A stretch of DNA of 11,113 nucleotides from OMOG01 sp041485845 (GCA_041485845.1 JBGPKH010000265.1:1-11113), one strand, 5' to 3'. Numbered from the stretch's first letter, positions 1 through 7,465 are shown. Notes: a model not told the origin generated them from the sequence alone. A program made the numbers and translations.

Positions 1-105
1 AATCCGCGAGCCATTCAGCGCGCCATCAACCATCACCTCCAAGCACTTCGTAGGCTGGGCTACTCGATTCCTCTACTTGTCCAGCCCGAGCCCGCGAGGA
101 CGTGA
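1..105 (+). CDS. 3' end of an unidentified gene, possibly a transposase (partial)
   Basis: An open frame enters from the left edge and stops at TGA 103-105, giving 34 residues. They begin NPRAIQRAINHHLQALRRLG and end in QPEPART. The tail is basic and helical, with a leucine-rich stretch followed by a short Pro-rich end. From memory this resembles the C-termini of insertion-sequence transposases, but no catalytic motif is inside the window, so the family cannot be named. Its stop codon lies inside the first copy of a 27-bp tandem repeat, as expected if the gene runs to the end of a mobile element. It converges on the TonB-dependent receptor, whose stop is 45 bp further right. Other frames of the same stretch are either closed early or give no recognisable protein. 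Confidence 0.35.
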   Translation, partial: NPRAIQRAINHHLQALRRLGYSIPLLVQPEPART

Positions 106-141
106 TTTTCAATGGAGCCCGCGAGGACGTGATTTTCAATG
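88..141. repeat. Two perfect tandem copies of a 27-bp unit
   Basis: Positions 88-114 and 115-141 are identical over 27 bp. Each unit starts GAGCCCGCGAGGACG and ends TTTTCAATG. A third copy begins with GAGC at 142 and then diverges. There is no spacer, so this is not a CRISPR. The repeat follows the end of the possible transposase frame and stops 8 bp before the receptor stop codon. It may be a duplicated mobile-element terminus or a local slippage duplication. Confidence 0.85.
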
Positions 142-149
142 GAGCGGTC

Positions 150-3100
150 TCAAAAGTACAGCTTCAGCGCGATCTGCACGAACCGCGGCGTGTATCCCGA
201 ACGGCCGTTGGTCACGTCGAGGAATCCCCAGCGATCCGAGGTGTAGGCCTGGCGCATTCGATAGAGCTTCAGCCCGGCGGGCGTCGTAATGTCGAACGAG
301 TTGATGTTCGTGCCGAAGAAGCCCGCGGGCAGTTGGACGTGGAAGAAATCGGGCCGCAGCGTCCCGGTATTGGCGACGCGGTTGGAAGCCAGGATGCCGT
401 TGATCTGGGCGAGTTGCGCGGCGCCTTCCGGCGTGGTGCGGCCGGGCCGGCCGGCGGAGAAGCGCGACCAGGCGTCGTACTCCGCGTTGCTGATGTTGGA
501 ATCGCTGGGCGCGGCGAAGATCTCGCCTGAATCCTCCAGCCTGCCCATGCGGAAGACCGGGTGGTTCAGCGCGTTGATGGCGTCGACGCGGATTTGCAGG
601 CGGCGCCTGCTCTCGCGGCCGATCGCGAAGTTCTTCTGCACCGAAAGATCGAGAAAATGCTGCGTGGGGCTGCGCGCGCCATCCAGGGCCCGGGGCGCAC
701 TGCCGAGCTCGCCCTTGATGGGCCGCATGAATGCCGCCGGATTGAAGTACGGCTCGCAGCCGGCCCCGATAGGGCAGGTACGGCTCCAGTTGGGGTTCAG
801 CAGTGGAACGCCGGAGACGATGTCGGGACGAATGGCGCGCACGTTGCCCGCCTGCCCGAGACCGTTATCGTCGCGCAGGACCACGACCATCGGAAGGCCG
901 CCCTGAATGCGCGCGACACCGCTCAGCGTCCAGCCTCCCACGAGCGCCTCGGCCCAGCCTGGCGTATTCTTCAGGAAGCTGCGATGGCGGCCGAAGGGCA
1001 GGTCGTAGAGCGTGGAGAGATTGAAGGCGTGCTTGATGTCGAAGGTCGAGACCGAGCGGTCGTCGGAGCGTTTGGCGCCGAAGTTGACGTGTCCGGGCGA
1101 GCGGACGTTGAGGTTCACGAAGCGCACATCGCCGGCGTCGGACGCCTCGTCGATGCTCTTGCCGAAGGTGTAATTGGCGGTGTAGGTGAGGCCCTTCACC
1201 GGCCGCCTGCGGACGTTGACCGTGGCGGCGTGGCGGATGCTGTTGGCCGAGGAATCGTACGACTGGTAGACATTGGCGAAGCCCATGTACTTCACCCCGA
1301 GGTACGCCACGGGGAACTGGTAGGGCGCGGTTCCGGTAACGTTGAGGCGGCCCAGAGGGTCGTTGACCACGGTGTTGGTCGCGGTGGGGTTGATGCCCAG
1401 CCCGACATAAGAATCGACCAGATCGAGCGGCAGGGGGTTGAGATTGACCGGCGGCAGGAACAGGTGGGTGCCCTTGGCGCCGGCGTAGCCCAGCTCGACG
1501 ACCGTAGCCCCCGGCGCCTCGAACGCCAGGATGAAGTTCCAGCTCTGCACGTACGGTACGTGGGTGTTCGGCGAAACGGCGATGCCGGGAATGTTGATGC
1601 TGTTGCGAAAAACCAGCCCATCCTGCGGAACCTGGAGGAAGGCTTCGGGCGCCACGGGATTGATGACCGGCTTGTTGCAGCAGAGGCGCGCCACGATGTT
1701 GGCGCCGGGAAACTGGATGCGGTTGTCGGTGGTACCGAAGGTGGTAGTACCGGAGGCGAAGTCCGGCGAGGGGTTGCGATTCATGCCGGTGAGCGAGGCA
1801 TGCGAGAGTCCGTATCCGCCGCGCAGCACGACGCGGCCCCTGCTGTTCCACCCGAAGAGCTTCGGCACCCAGGCGAATCCGAATCGCGGCTCGAAGTTGG
1901 TCTTCTCCGGCGGGAAGATATACCGCGACCGGCCTCCGTATCCCGAGTAGCCGAACGGAATCACCAGGGCCGAAGTAATCACCTGGCCGTTGGGAAGACT
2001 GCACACCGTGCATGGCTGCGGGATGGGCTCGGACCTGGCCAGCTCGGGCAGATAGGCTCCCTGACGGTCGTATTTCTCGGTGCGCGGCAACTGCAAAGAG
2101 TAGCGCATGCCGAGGTTGAGGGTCAGGTTGGGGCGGATCTTCCAATCGTTCTGCACGTAGCCCGAAGCGGAATTCCACTGGTAGTAGTAGGGAATGAACA
2201 CCTCGCGCAGGGTGGCCTGGTTGTAGACTCCCAGCATAAACTGGACGAACTCCATACCGCCGGTTCCGGTGCTTAGCCCGTTGTTGTTGGAGAGCACGCG
2301 GTTGCGGTTGAATTCGTAGCGGCCCTGCGCGCCGAACATGGGGATGGTCTTGAGGCGCTGCTGCTGCAAATCCGCTCCGAATTTGGTGGTCATGGAGCCG
2401 TGCACCCAGGAGAGGTTGTTGGTGATGCCGTAGCTGTGCTCGGCGTTTTCGTTCTGCTGCGATTGGCTGAAGCCGATGGATCCGACGCCGGTGGTGAACT
2501 CGGGCACTCCCCCTTCGGTGAGGGAGGGCAGCCCCAGCTCGCGCGACAGGTTGCGCCCGCTCGTGGAATCGAACATGGGCGGGAAGTTGCGTGTGAAGCG
2601 GCCAAAGGTATAGTTCAGGCGGAGCTCGTTGAAAAGGCGCGCGCCGAACATATGCGTGTCGGTGAGCAGGATCTGCTTGGACCAGCTATAGTCGGTGCCA
2701 CCGGTGTTGACCTCGTCGCGGCCCACCTGGAAATCGCCGCGGCCGCGATCGCCGCGCACGGGCACTTGGGTGTAGCGTCCGCTCAGGCGGTTGGCCTGCG
2801 AGATCTGGTGATCGATGCGGATGGTGAAACGCTTTTCGAAATTGCGGATGAAATTCTGCGAGGCGTAGTTCGCCAGGGCGCCGTCGGAGACGAAGTAATC
2901 GCGGGCCGTGGGGAGGTACTGGAGCAGGCCCACGCTGGTGGAATCGAGCATGCCGGCCGGGATGATGTTATTGGGGAACGGCTGATAGGTTTGCCCGGCG
3001 GACAGCGTGACTCGCTGGAAGATGCCGTTCGGGAGGACGTTGTACTGGTTGTAGACGGTAGCGTCGCGGATCTGGTTCTGCAAGCCGAGACGCTCGGCCA

Positions 3101-4172
3101 CGTCGCGCGGAGCGTACCCGCCGTTGACCGCGACCACGTTGCTAAAATCGCCTTTCAGCATCGCGGGTGTGGGCATCAGCGAGGTGAACGGGGAGTCGTC
3201 GAAATACACGCGCGGCTCCACGGCAACGAAGAAAAACGTGCGGTTGTGGCCGTCGTAGGCCAGCGGCCCAAACAGCTTGTGCGGGAGCACGACCGGGCCG
3301 CCTAGGGTGAAGCCAAACTGATGCTGCCGCCGGTTGGATTGCGGGCGGTTGGTGGTGGCGGTGGTGTAGGGCGCGGCGTTCAGGCTCGGGTTGCGGTGAT
3401 ACCAGTAGAGGAGGCCGTTGTAGCGATTGGTGCCGGACTTGGTGGTCATGTTGATGATGCCGCCGCCCGACATGCCGAATTCGGCGGAGAAACTGGAGGT
3501 CTGGACGGTGAACTCCTGAACCGTATCGGGGGAAAACGTCACCACGGCGCGGGCCAGTCCGACGCCCGTGTTGTTGGCGCCGTCGGCCAGGATAGCCGTG
3601 CTGCCGGCGCGCCCACCGTTGACATTGACGTTGAATCCGGGGACGGGGATTTCGGAGCCGAGCTCGGGGTCCTCGGTTCCGGCCACGCCGGTCGCATTGC
3701 CCGCCGTCAGCACCAGGTCGAGCACGCTGCGGTTGTTCAGCGGCATATCGGAGATCTGGCGCTCCGTGATGGTCTGCCCGGCGGTTCCGGACTGGGTGTT
3801 GAGCACGTCGGCGGCGGCGGAGACGGTGATCTCGGTCTTCACCTCGCCGGGCTCGAGCGTGACGTTGACGGTGGCCACGCTGGCGGTGTCGACCTTGATG
3901 TTCTCGACGGTAGACTTCTTGAAGCCGGCCGCTTCGACGCTGATCTGGTAGGTCACCGGGTCGAGCAGGGGCGCCGAGTAGGAGCCCGATTCCGACGTGG
4001 TGAGCCGGAGCGACTCGGCGGTGCCGGCATTTCTCACGACGACCGTCGCGCCCGGAATCGCGGCGCCGTGGGGGTCGAATATGGTACCCGAGATTCCCCC
4101 TTTATTGGTTTGCGCAAAAGCCGCTGTCACCCCAACGAGCAGCCACGGCAGAAGACTCCGCTTACGAGACAT
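150..4172 (-). CDS. TonB-dependent outer-membrane receptor with carboxypeptidase-regulatory-like domain
   Basis: This encodes a 1340-residue outer-membrane transporter that would import large or scarce substrates using TonB/ExbBD energy; the substrate cannot be told. A signal peptide (about 1-20, cleaved after AFA or AFAQ) is followed by a carboxypeptidase-regulatory-like fold (about 24-108; GGISGTIFDPHGAAIPGATV), a TonB-box-like EITVSA near 114-119, a plug (about 121-250; ITERQISDMPLNNRS, then GGGIINMTTKSGTNRYNG), and a long beta-barrel. It ends in IALKLYF, the usual aromatic C-terminus recognised by the BAM machinery, so the protein appears complete despite the repeat 8 bp downstream. I chose ATG at 4172 because GGAGG sits 5 nt upstream. 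A GTG at 4178 is in frame but lies inside that ribosome binding site. The length and architecture match the Oar-like receptors abundant in Acidobacteria. Long open frames on the opposite strand here are shadows of high-G+C codon use. Confidence 0.93.
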   Translation of the reverse strand: MSRKRSLLPWLLVGVTAAFAQTNKGGISGTIFDPHGAAIPGATVVVRNAGTAESLRLTTSESGSYSAPLLDPVTYQISVEAAGFKKSTVENIKVDTASVATVNVTLEPGEVKTEITVSAAADVLNTQSGTAGQTITERQISDMPLNNRSVLDLVLTAGNATGVAGTEDPELGSEIPVPGFNVNVNGGRAGSTAILADGANNTGVGLARAVVTFSPDTVQEFTVQTSSFSAEFGMSGGGIINMTTKSGTNRYNGLLYWYHRNPSLNAAPYTTATTNRPQSNRRQHQFGFTLGGPVVLPHKLFGPLAYDGHNRTFFFVAVEPRVYFDDSPFTSLMPTPAMLKGDFSNVVAVNGGYAPRDVAERLGLQNQIRDATVYNQYNVLPNGIFQRVTLSAGQTYQPFPNNIIPAGMLDSTSVGLLQYLPTARDYFVSDGALANYASQNFIRNFEKRFTIRIDHQISQANRLSGRYTQVPVRGDRGRGDFQVGRDEVNTGGTDYSWSKQILLTDTHMFGARLFNELRLNYTFGRFTRNFPPMFDSTSGRNLSRELGLPSLTEGGVPEFTTGVGSIGFSQSQQNENAEHSYGITNNLSWVHGSMTTKFGADLQQQRLKTIPMFGAQGRYEFNRNRVLSNNNGLSTGTGGMEFVQFMLGVYNQATLREVFIPYYYQWNSASGYVQNDWKIRPNLTLNLGMRYSLQLPRTEKYDRQGAYLPELARSEPIPQPCTVCSLPNGQVITSALVIPFGYSGYGGRSRYIFPPEKTNFEPRFGFAWVPKLFGWNSRGRVVLRGGYGLSHASLTGMNRNPSPDFASGTTTFGTTDNRIQFPGANIVARLCCNKPVINPVAPEAFLQVPQDGLVFRNSINIPGIAVSPNTHVPYVQSWNFILAFEAPGATVVELGYAGAKGTHLFLPPVNLNPLPLDLVDSYVGLGINPTATNTVVNDPLGRLNVTGTAPYQFPVAYLGVKYMGFANVYQSYDSSANSIRHAATVNVRRRPVKGLTYTANYTFGKSIDEASDAGDVRFVNLNVRSPGHVNFGAKRSDDRSVSTFDIKHAFNLSTLYDLPFGRHRSFLKNTPGWAEALVGGWTLSGVARIQGGLPMVVVLRDDNGLGQAGNVRAIRPDIVSGVPLLNPNWSRTCPIGAGCEPYFNPAAFMRPIKGELGSAPRALDGARSPTQHFLDLSVQKNFAIGRESRRRLQIRVDAINALNHPVFRMGRLEDSGEIFAAPSDSNISNAEYDAWSRFSAGRPGRTTPEGAAQLAQINGILASNRVANTGTLRPDFFHVQLPAGFFGTNINSFDITTPAGLKLYRMRQAYTSDRWGFLDVTNGRSGYTPRFVQIALKLYF

Positions 4173-4201
4173 TGGCACCTCCGTGTCCGAATCTAGCGGC
4201 T

Positions 4202-4230
4202 ATTCTAACATCTGGATAGATCCATCCACT
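4202..4230 (-). promoter_or_regulatory. Possible promoter/operator of the TonB-dependent receptor
   Basis: On the minus strand TAGAAT (4202-4207), a 5/6 match to the -10 consensus, lies 29 nt upstream of the receptor ATG. Just upstream is a short palindrome, TGGAT-AG-ATCCA (4213-4224), where a repressor or activator could bind between the -10 and -35 positions. I see no good -35 box, so the call is tentative. Confidence 0.3.
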
Positions 4231-4297
4231 GAACTCCGGGCGCATCGGGCCGTTCCACAAGGCAGGTCTCGCTTGAGATCACGATGGCGGGGCGAAC

Positions 4298-4354
4298 GTT
4301 GGTTTCCGCCGCACCCGGCAGAAGACCAACCACGGCGTCACCGGGTTTTACCCG
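4298..4354 (-). terminator. Two hairpins downstream of trpEG (possible transcription end)
   Basis: The 237-bp gap between the trpEG stop and the receptor start contains two inverted repeats. The nearer one (4342-4354) has 5-bp arms CGGGT/ACCCG. The larger one (4298-4330) pairs GTTGGT with ACCAAC, and inside that TCCGCCG with CGGCAGA with one wobble, around a CACC loop. Neither is followed by a T-tract in the minus-strand direction, so they are not classical intrinsic terminators. They could stabilise the trpEG 3' end or act with Rho. Confidence 0.3.
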
Positions 4355-4409
4355 CTTCTTCCTCTTCCTCCCCGGCCTCAAGTCGTCGGAGCGATTCCCG
4401 GTCCCCTCC

Positions 4410-6584
4410 TCACCCCAGCCCGACCTTCGCCGTCTTCCCCAACTTCACCGCGTTCTCCATCAGCTTCAACCCGTGATCGCCCTCGGCAGTGAGAATCGAC
4501 TCGGGATGGAACTGCACCGCTTCGATCGGCAGCTCGCGGTGACGGATCCCCATGATCACGCCGTCTTCCGTCTCGGCAGTCACTTCGAGGCACGCGGGAA
4601 AGGTCTCGCGCCGCGCGAATAGCGAGTGATAGCGGCCTACCTGAAATTCCGCCGGCAGTCCTTCGAAGATGCCGATGCCGCGGTGGCGCACGGTCGAGGG
4701 CTTGCCGTGCATGGGATAATCCAAAACGCCCAATTCCCCGCCGAACGCCTCCACAATTCCCTGCAATCCAAGGCACACGCCGAACACCGGGACACCCAGC
4801 TCGACCGCCATCTTCACCACCTCGGGCACGCCGAAATCCGCGGGACGGCCCGGTCCGGGTGAGATCAGGATCAGGCTGGGGGCCACCTGCGCGATCAGCT
4901 CCGGCGGAAAGCCCGCACGGTAGGTCACCACCTCGGCGCCGGTCTGCCGCGCGTAGTTGGCCAGCGTGTGGATGAAGCAATCGTCGTTGTCCACCAACAG
5001 CAGCCGCGCGCCGGTCCCCGCGGTGCTCCGCTCGGCGGCCGCCGCAACCGGCGCCGTCTCGCCCGTTCCGAGCGTTCGGAAAAAGCCCGTCGCCTTGAGC
5101 CGCGTCTCGCGCTCCTCCATCGCCGGAACCGAGTCGTACAGCAACGTCGCGCCCACAGGATAGTACGCCATCCCATCGCGCAGGTAGGTAGTGCGAATCA
5201 GGATGCCCGTGTTGATATCGCCATTCAGCGAAATCATGCCGAGGGCGCCGCCGTACCAGCCGCGCGCGTTCTTCTCCAGCGCCTCCACGGTCTGCGCCGC
5301 GGCTTTCTTGGGCGCTCCGATCACGGTCACCGCCCACATGTGGCTGAGGAATGCGTCGAGGGAATCGAAGCCCTCCTGGAGGAATCCCTCCACGTGGTCC
5401 ACCGTGTGGAAGACGCCGGCGTACGACTCGATCAGGCGCCGCCCGATGACCTTCACGCTGCCCGGATCGCACACCCGCGATTTGTCGTTGCGGTCCACGT
5501 CCGTGCACATGGTCAGCTCGGACTCTTCCTTCGTGGACTTCAGCAGCTCGCGGATGTTGTCGGCGTCGCGCAGCGGGTCGCCGGTTCTTTGCGCCGTTCC
5601 GGAGATCGGACAAGTCTCGACGCGCGGCCCTTCCACGCGCACGAACATTTCGGGGGATGCCCCCACCAACTGCTCCTCGCCGAATTGCAGGAAGAACTCG
5701 TAAGGACTCGGGCTGGCGCGCTGCACGCGCTCGAACAGCTCCGACGCCCTGCCCGAGAACGGCGTGCGGAACGTCTGGCGCAGCACCACTTCGTAGTAAT
5801 CGCCGCGGCGCATGCCTTCGCGCACCGTCTCCACGTTGGCCATGTACTCCTCGGGGGTGTGGTCGGAAACGATCGGACCGGGCTCCCCGGGCTGCGGCGG
5901 CGCGATGGTCTCGGCGTCGCGCGCGTGTCCCCAAGTGGAGACCGCGCCCTGCGCAAATTCGTACTGATAGCGCTCGATCTGCTCGCGCTTGCGGTCCATG
6001 AACCAGATGTCGTCGCAGAGGAACAGGTGGAGGTCCTTCTGCGGTTTTCCGTCGGCGCCGGCGCCGCGCGGCAGCTTTTTTTCGATGGGCTCGAACTGGA
6101 ACAGCAGGTCGTAGCCGAACGCGCCCACCAGGCCGAGGCGCGAGTCTTCTTCCCCGCGGAACTCCTCGATCAACGCGCGGAGAATGGTAAACGCCGAGGG
6201 CTGCTTGCTGCGCTCCTCTTCCGGAAACAGTTTGGGAAGCGGCTTCAGACGCCCCGTCAGGGCGCCGTCTTCGATCGCGCACTCTTCCCAGTGAGGATGG
6301 TGGGCCAGCACCGGAAACAGCAGTTCCACAATCTTCCCGCCGCGCAGATTGAGCGGCCGGAACTCCACGTGGCGGTCATAGGAAACCACCTCGAGCGGCG
6401 GGCGGGTGGCGGCGATATCCCAGCGCGAGTATCTCCCGGGATACTCGTATCCCGACGAGAGATAGATGCCACGGTGCTGGTCGAGATCGCTCAGGAGGTG
6501 TTTCAGGCCCTTGCGGTAATTGGCCTTCAAGACTGTGCGAGTGACCTCGATCCCGTGGGGAGTCGTATAGCGGTATTCGCGCAT
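4410..6584 (-). CDS. trpEG: Fused anthranilate synthase, TrpE-TrpG
   Basis: This 724-residue bifunctional enzyme converts chorismate and glutamine to anthranilate, the first step of tryptophan synthesis. The TrpE half (about 1-505) has a segment GIYLSSGYEYPGRYSRWD (about 39-56) in the region of the tryptophan feedback site, CTDVDRNDKSRVC (360-372), IGAPKK (422-427) and GGALGMISLNGDINTG (445-460). The TrpG amidotransferase half (about 528-712) has LLVDNDDCF, nucleophile Cys604 in GVCLGLQ, and His693 and Glu695 in VQFHPES. The two are joined by an Ala/Thr-rich linker. Order and length match the fused TrpE(G) clade known from alphaproteobacteria such as Rhizobium (about 720-730 residues). I chose ATG at 6584 because AGGGA lies 5 nt upstream. 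A longer frame opens with TTG at 6770, but its extra residues come from palindromic repeat DNA. No other trp gene is in the window. A hairpin overlaps the ribosome binding site. Confidence 0.95.
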   Translation of the reverse strand: MREYRYTTPHGIEVTRTVLKANYRKGLKHLLSDLDQHRGIYLSSGYEYPGRYSRWDIAATRPPLEVVSYDRHVEFRPLNLRGGKIVELLFPVLAHHPHWEECAIEDGALTGRLKPLPKLFPEEERSKQPSAFTILRALIEEFRGEEDSRLGLVGAFGYDLLFQFEPIEKKLPRGAGADGKPQKDLHLFLCDDIWFMDRKREQIERYQYEFAQGAVSTWGHARDAETIAPPQPGEPGPIVSDHTPEEYMANVETVREGMRRGDYYEVVLRQTFRTPFSGRASELFERVQRASPSPYEFFLQFGEEQLVGASPEMFVRVEGPRVETCPISGTAQRTGDPLRDADNIRELLKSTKEESELTMCTDVDRNDKSRVCDPGSVKVIGRRLIESYAGVFHTVDHVEGFLQEGFDSLDAFLSHMWAVTVIGAPKKAAAQTVEALEKNARGWYGGALGMISLNGDINTGILIRTTYLRDGMAYYPVGATLLYDSVPAMEERETRLKATGFFRTLGTGETAPVAAAAERSTAGTGARLLLVDNDDCFIHTLANYARQTGAEVVTYRAGFPPELIAQVAPSLILISPGPGRPADFGVPEVVKMAVELGVPVFGVCLGLQGIVEAFGGELGVLDYPMHGKPSTVRHRGIGIFEGLPAEFQVGRYHSLFARRETFPACLEVTAETEDGVIMGIRHRELPIEAVQFHPESILTAEGDHGLKLMENAVKLGKTAKVGLG

Positions 6585-6592
6585 AAGTGTCC

Positions 6593-6611
6593 CTGGGAAA
6601 ATATTTCCCAG
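6593..6611 (-). promoter_or_regulatory. 19-bp perfect inverted repeat just upstream of trpEG
   Basis: CTGGGAAAATATTTCCCAG has 8-bp arms and a 3-nt centre and ends 8 nt before the trpEG ATG. In the mRNA, its 3' arm shares the AG of the AGGGA ribosome binding site, so folding could limit translation. As DNA it is also shaped like an operator for a dimeric regulator. I see no Trp-rich leader peptide that would indicate classical attenuation. Confidence 0.5.
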
Positions 6612-6673
6612 AATAGCATGGGGCGGCGGCGGCCTTGCCTCGCGGGTCTGGGCGGGGTGCGCGAGTGCGTGCT

Positions 6674-6690
6674 GGACAGGAGGCCTGTCC
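6674..6690. repeat. Palindromic repeat, copy 1 (GGACAGG/CCTGTCC)
   Basis: GGACAGG-AGG-CCTGTCC is a perfect inverted repeat with 7-bp arms, in the gap upstream of trpEG. A longer relative lies at 6778-6799. An imperfect stem, GCCGGCTGAAAGCTGGC, follows directly at about 6694-6710. The pair resembles dispersed extragenic palindromes. Confidence 0.6.
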
Positions 6691-6777
6691 ATCGCCGGCT
6701 GAAAGCTGGCGGGTGACAGACGACAAAAACCGATCGTCCGTCCCACCTCTGACTTGACAAGAATGGCCAAACTCCAG

Positions 6778-6799
6778 GGACAGGCCAGGAGGCCTGTCC
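6778..6799. repeat. Palindromic repeat, copy 2 (GGACAGGCC/GGCCTGTCC)
   Basis: GGACAGGCC-AGGA-GGCCTGTCC is a perfect inverted repeat with 9-bp arms. It shares its core with the copy at 6674-6690. It abuts the TAG stop (6799-6801) of the permease remnant, a position typical of extragenic palindromes or 3'-end structures. There is no T-tract on either side. Confidence 0.65.
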
Positions 6800-6912
6800 T
6801 ACTCGTTTCGCAGCGCTTCGGCCGGCGCGATCCGGGTGGCGCGCCTGAGCGGCGCGACGCTGGCGAGCAGAATCGCCAGCGTCAACACTGCCAACGCCGT
6901 AACGGAGATGCA
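6799..6912 (-). pseudogene. C-terminal remnant of a MacB/FtsX-family ABC permease
   Basis: The last 36 codons of this minus-strand frame are a transmembrane helix followed by SVAPLRRATRIAPAEALRNE. This matches the characteristic end of MacB/FtsX-type permeases (usually a final helix, then xPxRRAxRxxPxxALRxE). The full proteins have about 400 residues or, in the acidobacterial duplicated form, about 800. Upstream, the frame continues as low-complexity Pro-rich sequence to 7065 with no further permease similarity and no plausible start, and it overlaps the 3' end of the PilZ gene. I read it as a leftover 3' fragment after deletion or rearrangement, not a working gene. The call depends on a short motif but that motif is distinctive. 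Confidence 0.65.
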
Positions 6913-6956
6913 TTGACGGCCTGTACGGCAATTCAGAGACCGCGACTCGGCCGTGG

Positions 6957-6999
6957 GCGGCGCCGGTTTTTCAAGGGTGCGGGGGAGGTCCGGCGCCGC
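6957..6999. repeat. 10-bp inverted repeat downstream of the PilZ gene
   Basis: GCGGCGCCGG (6957-6966) and CCGGCGCCGC (6990-6999) are perfect reverse complements separated by 23 nt, starting 34 nt beyond the PilZ stop codon. The stem is very G+C-rich and has no following T-tract, so a terminator role is uncertain. The stretch between the permease remnant and the PilZ stop otherwise shows nothing recognisable. Confidence 0.4.
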
Positions 7000-7033
7000 G
7001 GGGGTGTCCGGTTGCGGGAATTTGGGGACGAAC

Positions 7034-7465
7034 CTAAGCGCTGGCCACGCGCGGCTTGAGGCCATCCTTGAGCATTTCGCCGGCGAAGCGCTGGAGCATG
7101 GAATCGGTGCGCATGACTCCGGCGGCCTGGAAGGTGCGGGCCTGGGTGCGGAACTCGTACTTGTCGATGGTGCAGACGGACTTGCGGTCCGCGCTGCGCA
7201 GGACGCGGCCGAAAACGATCATGCGCATGGGGCAGGTCTTGTCCAGCAGCACGGGCCAACTGATGGAGAGTTCGAGGAAGGCCTCGGGTTTCAGCTCGTG
7301 ATCGATGGAGAAGGCAATGCCGCCGCTGCACATATTGATGGTCTGGCCGACACCGGAATCGACGATGGCGCCGTCGGCCAGCATTTTGTAGCGGAGCTCG
7401 CGGCGGATGGGAAAACGGTATTTCTTCCTGCGGTCGGTGGCTTTGATGAGCTTTTCGATTGGCAT
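7034..7465 (-). CDS. PilZ-domain protein
   Basis: This 143-residue cytoplasmic protein carries one PilZ domain (about 10-118), the family that binds cyclic-di-GMP and passes the signal to motility, exopolysaccharide or other targets. The first ligand motif is present as RRKKYR (12-17, RxxxR). The second, normally [D/N]xSxxG, reads N44-M-C-S-G-G49, with Cys46 where Ser is usual, so binding may be altered. The region after 118 (GVMRTDSMLQRFAGEMLKDG) looks like a short helical extension. There is no signal peptide or membrane segment. ATG at 7465 has GGAGG 11 nt upstream, a rather long spacing. It is transcribed away from the DUF29 gene across a 171-bp gap in which I see no convincing promoter. 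No cyclase, phosphodiesterase or pilus gene adjoins it, so its partner is unknown. Confidence 0.8.
   Translation of the reverse strand: MPIEKLIKATDRRKKYRFPIRRELRYKMLADGAIVDSGVGQTINMCSGGIAFSIDHELKPEAFLELSISWPVLLDKTCPMRMIVFGRVLRSADRKSVCTIDKYEFRTQARTFQAAGVMRTDSMLQRFAGEMLKDGLKPRVASA

Noticed and set aside
88..141. CRISPR array at the left edge
   Set aside because: The two 27-bp units are directly adjacent with no spacer, and there are only two.
561..4196. Long plus-strand open frames opposite the TonB-dependent receptor (571, 301 and 291 codons)
   Set aside because: They show no recognisable domain, have skewed Gly/Arg/Val/His composition and lie wholly antisense to a clear receptor gene. High-G+C codon use keeps the opposite strand open.
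4378..6716. Long frames overlapping trpEG on both strands (634 and 582 codons)
   Set aside because: They are Arg-rich, low-complexity translations in shadow frames of an unambiguous enzyme gene.
6585..6770. N-terminal extension of TrpEG to the TTG at 6770
   Set aside because: The extra 62 residues are translated from palindromic repeat DNA, and a good ribosome binding site precedes the ATG at 6584, where similarity to the family begins.
6754..6782. TTGACA at 6754-6759 as a -35 box
   Set aside because: No -10 box follows at the right distance and no plus-strand gene lies downstream.
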